From contig JAKAPV010000110.1 in assembly GCA_021806845.1 (NCBI GenBank), forward strand, positions 1 through 9,336: a DNA stretch of 9,336 bases, read 5' to 3'. The position numbers were made by a program, and so were the translations under genes. Source of the DNA: Bacillota bacterium. Lineage in GTDB: Bacteria; Bacillota; Sulfobacillia; JAJZYS01; JAJYTV01. The notes under the pieces were generated by a model, which was not told where the DNA came from, ran no database searches, and worked only from the letters and a program-made list of their open reading frames with translations. Of the stretch, positions 1 through 5,539 are shown one piece after another. The stretch's first letter is position 1. Every line of letters begins with the position of its first letter.

Positions 1-2
1 CT

Positions 3-110
3 TCAAGAGTCTACCTGCGAAAATGGCCAAACACGAGAGAGGCGGGCTTTGCCCGCCTCCTTCAAACGCATTGCTGCGCGCATGTCTTCTTCCAACCGGG
101 ACTTGAGCAC
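3..110 (-). pseudogene. yqeY: Truncated YqeY/GatB-like protein remnant (N-terminus only)
   Basis: This 35-codon reading frame starts at GTG, 20 bases after the rpsU stop, behind a good GGGAGG ribosome site. Its first ~25 residues (VLKSRLEEDMRAAMRLKEAG, then KARLS) match the start of YqeY-family proteins, which typically read L..RL.EDMK.AMKAK...RLS followed by an IRML-like segment. The family is usually about 150 residues, has a domain resembling the GatB tail, and commonly follows rpsU in Firmicutes. Here the resemblance stops after RLS; the frame continues with RVWPFSQVDS and ends at TGA. Neither other frame restores a YqeY-like continuation, so a single-base frameshift does not explain the break. 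The divergence point coincides with the end of a GC-rich hairpin. It is either a real truncation, or an assembly or contig-edge artefact, because only about 34 bases lie beyond it. The family assignment of the N-terminus is fairly sure; pseudogene status is less so. Confidence 0.6.
29..59 (-). terminator. Putative intrinsic terminator after rpsU, inside the yqeY remnant
   Basis: Read on the minus strand, the stem GAGGCGGGC, the triloop AAA and the stem GCCCGCCTC form a perfect 9-bp hairpin (39-59), followed by the moderately U-rich tail TCTCGTGTTT. It lies 72 bases past the rpsU stop. The same bases encode E-A-G-K-A-R-L in the yqeY remnant frame. The tail is not a clean U-run, so termination would be imperfect. 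If yqeY is truly broken, this hairpin would be the natural end of the rpsU transcript. Confidence 0.45.
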
Positions 111-130
111 GATGCGCGGTACCTCCCGCT

Positions 131-307
131 TTACCCGTGACGGCGCTTGCGCGCTGCCTCGGACTTCTTCTTGCGGCGAACGCTGGGCTTGTCGTAATGT
201 TCGCGTCTGCGCACTTCAGAGAGCACGCCTGCACGCTGGCATTGGCGCTTAAAGCGGCGAAGGGCTTGTTCCAACGTCTCATTCTTGCCGACCTTGACCT
301 CAGACAT
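131..307 (-). CDS. rpsU: 30S ribosomal protein S21
   Basis: The frame encodes a 58-residue, very basic protein starting MSEVKVGKNETLEQALRRFK and ending with a lysine/arginine-rich tail (VRRKKKSEAARKRRHG). Length, the acidic-free N-terminal strand, the ALRRFKR helix, the single Cys at residue 23 and the R-R-x-x-x-Y-x-K-P-S region are those of bacterial S21, a small-subunit protein of the 30S head/platform region that helps in translation initiation. The ATG is preceded by GGGGAGG (317-323) at a normal spacing. It has its own promoter upstream (348-376). The yqeY remnant follows after 20 bases, matching the rpsU-yqeY pair usual in Firmicutes. The gene is too short for ordinary ORF cut-offs, so it is easily missed. 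Confidence 0.96.
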   Translation of the reverse strand: MSEVKVGKNETLEQALRRFKRQCQRAGVLSEVRRREHYDKPSVRRKKKSEAARKRRHG

Positions 308-347
308 GGAGCCAAACCTCCCCTCGCGCCAAACGCTAATCTAGCCG

Positions 348-376
348 AGTATACGCAGAGACGCTGTTGCAGTCAA
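348..376 (-). promoter_or_regulatory. Sigma-A type promoter of rpsU
   Basis: On the minus strand, TTGACT (371-376) and TATACT (348-353) are separated by exactly 17 bases, five of six matches to consensus in each hexamer. The -35 box begins 4 bases after the stop codon of the upstream HIT gene. Transcription should begin near 341, giving a leader of about 34 bases with the rpsU ribosome site in it. Confidence 0.85.
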
Positions 377-380
377 CTAC

Positions 381-722
381 CTAGCCCGGCGGCCACATCA
401 TCTGACGACCGGCGAGCAAATGAACGTGCAGGTGGCCGACAGTTTGGCCGCCCTGCGGTCCCGAGTTGACCACGAGGCGATATCCTGAAGGCCATATTCC
501 ACGCGCGCGCGCCAACTCCTGCGCAATGGCGGCGAGTTCGGCCACGATGCCGATGTCTGCGGGCGGCACGTCCTGGATCGACGCGTAGTGCGCCTTCGGG
601 ATGATCAGGATGTGGGTCGGCGCCTGCGGATTGAGGTCCGGGAACGCGACGACGCGCTCCCCTTCGTACACGAGCGTCGCCGGAACACTGCCGCCTGCGA
701 TGCCGCAGAAGATGCAGTCCAC
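381..722 (-). CDS. HIT-family (HINT-like) nucleotide hydrolase
   Basis: This 113-residue protein is full length for the HINT branch of the histidine-triad superfamily, cytosolic homodimers that hydrolyse nucleoside phosphoramidates and related AMP-linked substrates. The defining triad is near the C-terminus, GHLHVHLLAG, with H97, H99 and H101; H99 corresponds in position to the catalytic histidine. An N-terminal CxxC (C3, C6 in DCIFC) and the PTHILIIPKAH segment (36-45) are typical of the zinc-binding PKCI/HINT-like subgroup. The start is GTG; the ribosome site GAGGAA overlaps the stop codon of ddl 15 bases upstream, so the two are probably cotranscribed. Histidine-triad genes often sit near rpsU-yqeY in Firmicutes. 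The true substrate is not known for most bacterial members. Family call is firm, physiological role is not. Confidence 0.93.
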   Translation of the reverse strand: MDCIFCGIAGGSVPATLVYEGERVVAFPDLNPQAPTHILIIPKAHYASIQDVPPADIGIVAELAAIAQELARARGIWPSGYRLVVNSGPQGGQTVGHLHVHLLAGRQMMWPPG

Positions 723-737
723 GCAATCACCGTTCCT

Positions 738-1796
738 CTAGTCGGTGGGTTCGGCTCCGCCTGCCGGATTCCTTTCCGCAAAGCGCGCGAGCGCGAGGTC
801 GACGAGTCGGCCGCAAAGTTCCTCGAACGACACGCCCGACGCCTGCCAGAGCAGCGGAAACATCGAAAATCGGGTGAAGCCCGGTATCGTGTTGATCTCG
901 TTGACATAGACGCGTCCCGTGCCGCGTTCGACGAAGAAGTCGACGCGCGCCATGCCGGCGGCGTCCACAGCCTGGAAGGCGCGCACGGCGTAGCCGCGGA
1001 TCTCCTCCGCGACCCTGGGGTCGACCTGCGCCGGAATCTCGAGGCCGGACGATCCGTCGTACTTGGCCTGAAAATCGTAGAATTCGCCGGACGAGAGCAC
1101 CTCGCCCACCACGGAGGCCTGCGGGTGGTCGTTCCCGAGCACGCCGCACTCGATCTCGCGCGCGTCGATTCCCTGCTCGACGACGATGCGCCGGTCGTGC
1201 CGCCCGGCGGCGTGGAGCGCCGCGGGAAGCTCATCCGGCCCCAGGGCCCGCGAGATGCCGACCGAGGAGCCCATGTTGGCGGGCTTGACGAAGAGCGGGT
1301 AGACGAGGCCGTCGAGGCGCTCCGTGAGCAGACCCTCGTCGCCCAGCTCGCTGCGCAGCAGGAGCCGCCACGGCACGACCGGCAGCCCGGCCTGCCCAAA
1401 GACCATCTTCATGACCGCCTTGTCCATGCCGACGGCCGACCCCAGGACGCCCGCGCCGACGTAGGGGACGCCCGCAAGCTCAAGGAAGCCCTGCAGCGTG
1501 CCGTCCTCGCCGTGCGGCCCGTGCAGCACGGGGAAGACGACGTCGACCCCTGCCACCTCGGCGGCCGCCTGCGTCACCGCGAGCTCTTGCGATCCCGACT
1601 GCCCGATCTCTCCGGAAAGCGCCTTCAGGGGTTCGCCGCCCAAGAGAAACCTGCCCTCTCCCGTGATCCCGACCTGCACGACGTCAAAGCGCGACGGGTC
1701 CAGGGCGGAGAGCACGAACCGCGCCGACTGCAAGGAAACGCTGTGCTCAGCGGACTGCCCGCCGAACACGACCGCGACGCGAATACGCCCGGGCAA
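738..1796 (-). CDS. ddl: D-alanine-D-alanine ligase
   Basis: ATP-dependent cytosolic ligase that joins two D-alanines for the peptidoglycan stem peptide. The 352 residues fit the family. Visible motifs are FGGQSAEHSVS (11-21, with the substrate-side Glu17), HGPHGEDGTLQG (92-103), YVGAGVLGSAVGMDK (112-126), the ATP-grasp loop FVKPANMGSSVG (169-180), and RVDFF...VNEINTIPGFT (284-308) with the metal-binding E300 and N302. The omega-loop reads FYDFQAKY with Tyr246 where D-Ala-D-Lac ligases of the Leuconostoc type have Phe, so a D-Ala-D-Ala product is expected. The start is TTG: no ATG or GTG lies in frame between an upstream TAG and this codon, and a weak purine-rich site (GGGGGTGG) precedes it. 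It is 45 bases downstream of prmA, an unusual neighbourhood for ddl, which is more often near alr or murF. Confidence 0.96.
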   Translation of the reverse strand: MPGRIRVAVVFGGQSAEHSVSLQSARFVLSALDPSRFDVVQVGITGEGRFLLGGEPLKALSGEIGQSGSQELAVTQAAAEVAGVDVVFPVLHGPHGEDGTLQGFLELAGVPYVGAGVLGSAVGMDKAVMKMVFGQAGLPVVPWRLLLRSELGDEGLLTERLDGLVYPLFVKPANMGSSVGISRALGPDELPAALHAAGRHDRRIVVEQGIDAREIECGVLGNDHPQASVVGEVLSSGEFYDFQAKYDGSSGLEIPAQVDPRVAEEIRGYAVRAFQAVDAAGMARVDFFVERGTGRVYVNEINTIPGFTRFSMFPLLWQASGVSFEELCGRLVDLALARFAERNPAGGAEPTD

Positions 1797-1841
1797 CGCA
1801 CCACCCCCGTCGATTCTATTCGTACGCCAGCGTGGGCATTC

Positions 1842-2789
1842 CTAGCGGGCCTGACAAAGAAAGGCCTGCCAGTCGCCTTCCTCCTCCCTGCGCCGGACCA
1901 AAAAGCCCGCGGCGGCGCAGTCCTTTGCAAACGCCTCGTCCTCGCGCAGGACGCCGCCCAGCGCGGCGTGGCCCCCCGGCCGCACGGCGCGCCGGATGCG
2001 TCCGAGCAATGGTCGCAGCGCGGAGCCGCTGAGGTTCGCGAACAGGAGGTCCGCCGGCCGCGCAGCGCGCGGCAAGGGCCCGCGCCGCACGGTTGCCGCG
2101 AGTCCGTTGCGGCGCATCGTGTCTCGCGTCGCGCGCGCCGCGAGCGGGTCGAGATCGTAGGCGCGCAGGGCGCCGGCGCCGCTGAGCAGCGCAGCCGCCC
2201 CGAGGATGCCCGTCCCGCAGCCGAGGTCGATCACCTCGTCGCCCGCCTGCAGGACGGAAAGGCCCGCGCGCAGCGTCGTGCGCGTCGACGGGTGATCGCC
2301 CGTGCCGAAGGCGGCGCCTGGCTCGATCCAGAGGATGCGCGCGCCCGCGAGGACGGCTGCGGCCTCGGCGGGATCCGCCCAGGGCGGCGCGGCGACGATG
2401 CCCGGCGCGACGAGCGCCGGGTGCACGGAGCGGCGGTACGTCTCCACCCAGTCCTCGGCGCGCAGCTGTTGCAGGTGCGCGTGGGCGTCCCCGAAGTAGG
2501 GCCGCACGCGGCGCTCGAGGTCCGCCTGGACCGCTCGGAGCAAGGCCCGCGCGCCGCGCGCGGGCATGACCGACAAGACCTTCGCGGGCCCCTGCGCGGG
2601 CGGCGCCTCCAGGACGTCGTCGCCTCCGACGATCCAGGAGAGCCCCTCGATCGCGACGCCGCTCGCGCCGTGCTCGCGCAGGATCTCGGCCACGGCCTCT
2701 ACGGCCTCCGGCGCACAGGAAATTTCCAGGCGCAGTTCAGCGGAACGCGTCCTTGACCCGCCCGAAGAAGCCCTTATCGCCCTCTCCAC
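1842..2789 (-). CDS. prmA: Ribosomal protein L11 methyltransferase
   Basis: SAM-dependent enzyme that trimethylates ribosomal protein L11. An N-terminal ferredoxin-like substrate domain (from about residue 18, ELRLEIS...) is joined to a class I methyltransferase domain. Visible motifs are EDWVETYRR (112-120), WIEPGAAFGTGDHPSTRTTL (154-173, the PrmA signature), the SAM loop VIDLGCGTGILGAAA (186-200), the acidic strand end YDLDP (211-215) and LLFANLSG (248-255), standing in for the usual VANIL motif. The start is uncertain. The longest frame begins at GTG 2789 and overlaps dnaJ by 53 bases, adding about 17 residues unlike the family. Homologous sequence begins after the dnaJ stop, where only CTG codons are available. 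It follows dnaJ, as is usual in Firmicutes, but the rsmE that normally comes next is absent. Confidence 0.93.
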   Translation of the reverse strand: MERAIRASSGGSRTRSAELRLEISCAPEAVEAVAEILREHGASGVAIEGLSWIVGGDDVLEAPPAQGPAKVLSVMPARGARALLRAVQADLERRVRPYFGDAHAHLQQLRAEDWVETYRRSVHPALVAPGIVAAPPWADPAEAAAVLAGARILWIEPGAAFGTGDHPSTRTTLRAGLSVLQAGDEVIDLGCGTGILGAAALLSGAGALRAYDLDPLAARATRDTMRRNGLAATVRRGPLPRAARPADLLFANLSGSALRPLLGRIRRAVRPGGHAALGGVLREDEAFAKDCAAAGFLVRRREEEGDWQAFLCQAR

Positions 2790-3864
2790 CCTTGTTGCCG
2801 AGTTCCTTCAGGCGCTGCAGGAGCTCCCGCTCCTCGGGCGACAGGCGGCGCGGCACGTGCAGCGCGACGTGCACCACGAGGTCGCCGCGGCCGCCGCCGC
2901 GCAGGTGGGGCATGCCCTTGCCGCGCAGGCGGATCTCCTGCCCGGCCTGCGTGCCCTCGGCCACTTTCACCTTCACGGGCCCGTCGATGCCCGTCAGGTC
3001 GTACTCGTCGCCGAGCGCGGCCTCGGGAAAGCCGATCGCGAGCTCCACATGCAGGTCAGACCCCTGGCGCAGGAAGCGATCGTGCGCGCGCTCGCGCACG
3101 AAGACGAAGAGGTCGCCCGGCGGGCCGCCGCGCAGCCCGGGTTCGCCCTCGCCCGTAAGGCGTACGCGCGCGCCGTCGCCGACGCCCGCGGGGATGCGCA
3201 CCTTCAGTGTGCGCGTTCTGCGCTGCTGGCCGCTGCCGTGGCAGGCCCCGCAAGGGTCCTTGACGGTCTGGCCGGCGCCGTGGCAGACCGGGCACGGGCG
3301 CGCCGTGACGAAACGGCCGAACGCCGTGTCGCGCGCCTGCTGCACCTGTCCCGTGCCGCCGCAGCGCGCGCAGCGCGCCGGGCGCTCGCCTCCCCGGCCG
3401 CCGGTGCCGTGGCAGCTCTCGCAGTTCTCCTGGCGCGTTACGCGCAGCTCGCGCTCGACGCCGCTGAAGCACTCCTCCAGCGTCAACTCCATATCCGCGC
3501 GCAGGTCCTCGCCGCGCGCGGGGCCGGTGCGCCGCTGCGCCCCCCCGCCGCCGAAGAAGGCGTCAAAGATGTCGCCGATGTCACCAAAGGGGCTCCCCGC
3601 GCCGAAGCCGCCCGCGCCGCCGAAGCCGCCCGCGCCAGGCCCGGGGCCGTCGGCGGACCCGAACTGGTCGTAGCGGGCGCGCTTTTCCGCGTCGGAGAGC
3701 ACGGAGTACGCCTCGTTGATCTCCTTGAAGCGCTCCTCGGCCTCGCTGCTGCCGGGGTTGCGGTCCGGGTGGTACTCCCTCGCCTTCTGGCGGAAGGCCT
3801 TCTTGATCTCCTCGTCCGACGCGCCGCGCGCGACGCCCAGGACGTCGTAGTAGTCCTTCGCCAT
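2737..3864 (-). CDS. dnaJ: Chaperone DnaJ (Hsp40, type I)
   Basis: Co-chaperone that delivers unfolded clients to DnaK and stimulates its ATPase. The 375 residues contain every type I element: a J domain (about 3-68) with the essential HPD at 32-34, a Gly/Phe linker (about 69-108), four zinc-finger repeats CESCHGTG, CARCGGTG, CPVCHGAG and CGACHGSG (C148/C151, C165/C168, C191/C194, C205/C208), and the C-terminal client-binding domains, including GTQAGQEIRLRGKG (304-317). The ATG follows an AGGAGG site that overlaps the grpE stop codon; only 10 bases separate the genes. In most Firmicutes dnaK lies exactly here, so its absence is notable. DnaJ itself shows no sign of decay, which implies that a DnaK partner exists elsewhere in the genome. 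Confidence 0.97.
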   Translation of the reverse strand: MAKDYYDVLGVARGASDEEIKKAFRQKAREYHPDRNPGSSEAEERFKEINEAYSVLSDAEKRARYDQFGSADGPGPGAGGFGGAGGFGAGSPFGDIGDIFDAFFGGGGAQRRTGPARGEDLRADMELTLEECFSGVERELRVTRQENCESCHGTGGRGGERPARCARCGGTGQVQQARDTAFGRFVTARPCPVCHGAGQTVKDPCGACHGSGQQRRTRTLKVRIPAGVGDGARVRLTGEGEPGLRGGPPGDLFVFVRERAHDRFLRQGSDLHVELAIGFPEAALGDEYDLTGIDGPVKVKVAEGTQAGQEIRLRGKGMPHLRGGGRGDLVVHVALHVPRRLSPEERELLQRLKELGNKGGEGDKGFFGRVKDAFR

Positions 3865-3874
3865 CAGGCCCTCC

Positions 3875-4402
3875 TCACTCTCGGGCCCGCGCGACCCGTA
3901 CCATCGCGGGGCGCACGACGCGATCTTCCATGCGGTAGCCGCGCCGGAGTTCCGCCGTCACCGTGCCGGGCGGCAGGTCGCTGTCCTCTTCGGCCACTGC
4001 CTCGTGCTGCGCGGGGTCGAACGGCTGGCCGGCCGCCGCGATCGGCTGGGCGCCGAAGCGCTGCAGCACGCCCTGCAGGGAGCGCTCGACCATGGCCACG
4101 CCGGCGCGCAGCGGGTCGTCCTCCGCGGACGCCCCGAGCGCCCGCTCGAGGTCGTCAGCGAGCGGCAGGAGCGCCTGCACCGCGTCCTCGCGGGCGCGCA
4201 GGCGCAGCATCTGCTCCGCGCTCGTCTGGCGGCGCCGGAAGTTGTCGAAGTCCGCCAAGAGGCGCAGGTTCTGCTGCTCGAGCTCCGCGACGCGCGAGAG
4301 CAGGCGCTCTAGCTCCGCCCGCTCCTCCGCGCCGCCCTGCGGCTCGGCTTCGGCTTGCGCGTGCGGCGCTTCCTGTTCCTCGCTCTGGCTCTTCTCGCTC
4401 AC
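3875..4402 (-). CDS. grpE: Nucleotide exchange factor GrpE
   Basis: Homodimeric cytosolic factor that releases ADP from DnaK and acts as a thermosensor of the DnaK cycle. The 175 residues show an acidic, low-complexity N-terminal tail (about 1-30), a long coiled-coil helix (about 30-85) containing the family signature ADFDNFRRR, then the compact beta-wing domain with FDPAQHEAV and the closing motif GYRMEDRVVRPAMVRVA. The start is GTG with GGAGGG (4412-4417) 9 bases before it; a nearby ATG at 4418-4420 is out of frame and would stop after six codons. It is separated from hrcA by 52 bases that are filled largely by a perfect hairpin. It is followed directly by dnaJ rather than by dnaK. Confidence 0.96.
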   Translation of the reverse strand: MSEKSQSEEQEAPHAQAEAEPQGGAEERAELERLLSRVAELEQQNLRLLADFDNFRRRQTSAEQMLRLRAREDAVQALLPLADDLERALGASAEDDPLRAGVAMVERSLQGVLQRFGAQPIAAAGQPFDPAQHEAVAEEDSDLPPGTVTAELRRGYRMEDRVVRPAMVRVARARE

Positions 4403-4422
4403 CGGCTGGTTCCCTCCATGGG

Positions 4423-4449
4423 GGCGCCCGGCGGTGGTCGCCGGGCGCC
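4423..4449 (-). promoter_or_regulatory. Perfect 11-bp hairpin between hrcA and grpE
   Basis: On the minus strand GGCGCCCGGCG, loop ACCAC, then CGCCGGGCGCC form a perfect 11-bp stem. It starts just after the hrcA stop and ends a few bases before the grpE ribosome site. No U-run follows, so it is not an ordinary terminator. In Bacillus subtilis the dnaK-operon transcript is processed between hrcA and grpE, and the processed mRNA carries a stem-loop at its 5' end that stabilises it. A similar role here is inferred from position only. Confidence 0.7.
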
Positions 4450-4454
4450 TGCGG

Positions 4455-5462
4455 TTAATTGATCGCCTCGTCGAGCGCCCGGAAGATCTGCTGCGCCAGC
4501 GCGAGCGCCCTCGCGTAGTCCATGCGCTTCGGCGCCACGAGCCCGAAGCGGGCGAGGCTCTGGCCGGCGCGCTCGATGCCGATCGTCACGATCGAGAGGT
4601 CGCGCGCGGGCGGCGGCGGGTTCTCGTGGCCGATCCGCACCTGCACGCCGGCGCCCGGGGCGCCGCGCAGGAGATCACCCAGCACCGCTTCCTGTTCGAT
4701 CAGCTGGATCGCGGCGCGGATGCGGTCCGCCTCGCGGAACTCCGGCTGGCTGAGGAAGTTTGAGGTGCCGGAGATGCGCAGCCGGTCTCCCTCGCCGGGC
4801 GTCAGGCATTCCTGCATGAACTCGACGAGCTCGTCGTAGATCCTCCCGTTCAGCTCGCGCGCCACCGTCTCGAGCACAGAGCGCGTGATCTGGTCCACCG
4901 TGAGGCCGCGCAGGCGCTCCGAGAGGTCGCGCAGCGTGGTGCGCAGTCCCTCGGGATCGAGATCCTCGGGGATCTCGATCATGCGGTGCTGCACGTAGTA
5001 GTCGGTCACCAGCACGAGCGCCATGCGGCCCTCGTCGGCCGGCACCGCCTCGATGCGCATCAGGGAGGCGCGCCGCATCTCCGGGCCGACGGCGAGCGCC
5101 ATGAAGTCCCCGCTGCTCGATAGGAGGCGCATCGTCTGCGCGATCAGATATTCGAGCTCGCGGACGCGGCTCAGGTAGAGTCCCTGGATCTGCTGGAAGT
5201 CACGTGCATCCAGCGTCACGGGTTCCATCAGGCGGTCGACGTAGAGACGGTAGCCGGCATCGGACGGCACGCGGCCGGCCGACGTGTGTGGCTTGTCTAG
5301 AAGGCCCAGCGCTTCGAGGTCCGCCATCTCGTTGCGGATCGTCGCGGAGCTCACGCCGAGCTTGTGCGTGCGGGCGAGCGTGCGGGAGCCGATCGGCTCA
5401 GCCGACGCGACGTAATCTTCGACGATGGCGCGCAGCACCACGAGTTTGCGCTCGTCGAGCAT
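4455..5462 (-). CDS. hrcA: Heat-inducible transcription repressor HrcA
   Basis: Dimeric repressor that binds CIRCE operators of class I heat-shock genes and, in studied Firmicutes, needs GroEL to stay active. The 335 residues are normal for the family. The N-terminal winged helix (about 1-75) begins MLDERKLVVLRAIVEDYV and includes EPIGSRTLA, SSATIRNEMADLE (38-50) and the wing region HTSAGRVPSDAGYRLYVD. The middle holds the inserted dimerisation and GAF-like regions, and the C-terminus has the characteristic VRIGHENP segment and LVAPKRMDYARA. The ATG has AAGGGGGG 10 bases upstream, adjoining the right arm of a CIRCE element, so the gene should repress itself. It heads the operon that continues into grpE and dnaJ. 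Confidence 0.97.
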   Translation of the reverse strand: MLDERKLVVLRAIVEDYVASAEPIGSRTLARTHKLGVSSATIRNEMADLEALGLLDKPHTSAGRVPSDAGYRLYVDRLMEPVTLDARDFQQIQGLYLSRVRELEYLIAQTMRLLSSSGDFMALAVGPEMRRASLMRIEAVPADEGRMALVLVTDYYVQHRMIEIPEDLDPEGLRTTLRDLSERLRGLTVDQITRSVLETVARELNGRIYDELVEFMQECLTPGEGDRLRISGTSNFLSQPEFREADRIRAAIQLIEQEAVLGDLLRGAPGAGVQVRIGHENPPPPARDLSIVTIGIERAGQSLARFGLVAPKRMDYARALALAQQIFRALDEAIN

Positions 5463-5478
5463 CGCATGAGCGCCCCCC

Positions 5479-5505
5479 TTAGCACTCAGCTTAGAAGAGT
5501 GCTAC
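5479..5505 (-). promoter_or_regulatory. CIRCE operator (HrcA binding site)
   Basis: The minus strand reads GTAGCACTC, nine spacer bases, GAGTGCTAA. The consensus is TTAGCACTC-N9-GAGTGCTAA, so only the first base differs. The element lies 4 bases downstream of the -10 box, spans the expected transcription start, and its right arm runs directly into the hrcA ribosome site. Binding of HrcA should therefore block initiation, and the repeat in the mRNA may also affect hrcA translation. Confidence 0.97.
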
Positions 5506-5517
5506 GTTGACCGTAGC
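5501..5517. repeat. Short inverted repeat over the hrcA -10 box
   Basis: GCTACG and CGTAGC, separated by the five bases GTCAA on the minus strand, form a perfect 6-bp inverted repeat. It contains the proposed -10 hexamer and its right arm overlaps the left arm of CIRCE by five bases. It could be chance, or a second protein site or mRNA hairpin competing with CIRCE. Confidence 0.5.
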
Positions 5518-5539
5518 ATGCAAGAAAAACTGCTGTCAA
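5510..5539 (-). promoter_or_regulatory. Promoter of the hrcA-grpE-dnaJ operon
   Basis: A perfect -35 TTGACA (5534-5539) overlaps the hemW stop codon. At a spacing of 18 bases follows TACGGT (5510-5515), preceded by TGC, which fits an extended -10 (TG-N-TANNNT). The -10 is weak against TATAAT, but the same 12-base block GCATGCTACGGT recurs at the matching place upstream of lepA, and CIRCE immediately follows. The -35 is convincing; the exact -10 is inferred. Confidence 0.75.

Noticed and set aside
1813..1818. TAGAAT on the minus strand as a -10 box for ddl
   Set aside because: No acceptable -35 hexamer lies 16-18 bases upstream, so a separate ddl promoter is not supported.
588..2756. A 722-codon open frame on the plus strand
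   Set aside because: It lies antisense to prmA, ddl and the HIT gene, all with clear family motifs; its product is Arg/Ala/Asp-rich low-complexity sequence with no recognisable domain, as expected for an antisense frame in GC-rich DNA.
4423..4449. The hrcA-grpE hairpin as an intrinsic terminator
   Set aside because: There is no U-run on either side, and grpE follows with a ribosome site immediately behind it.
2566..4458. A 630-codon open frame on the plus strand
   Set aside because: Antisense to dnaJ, grpE and the prmA start. Composition is Ala/Arg-rich with no motif, and it is an artefact of GC-rich codon use.
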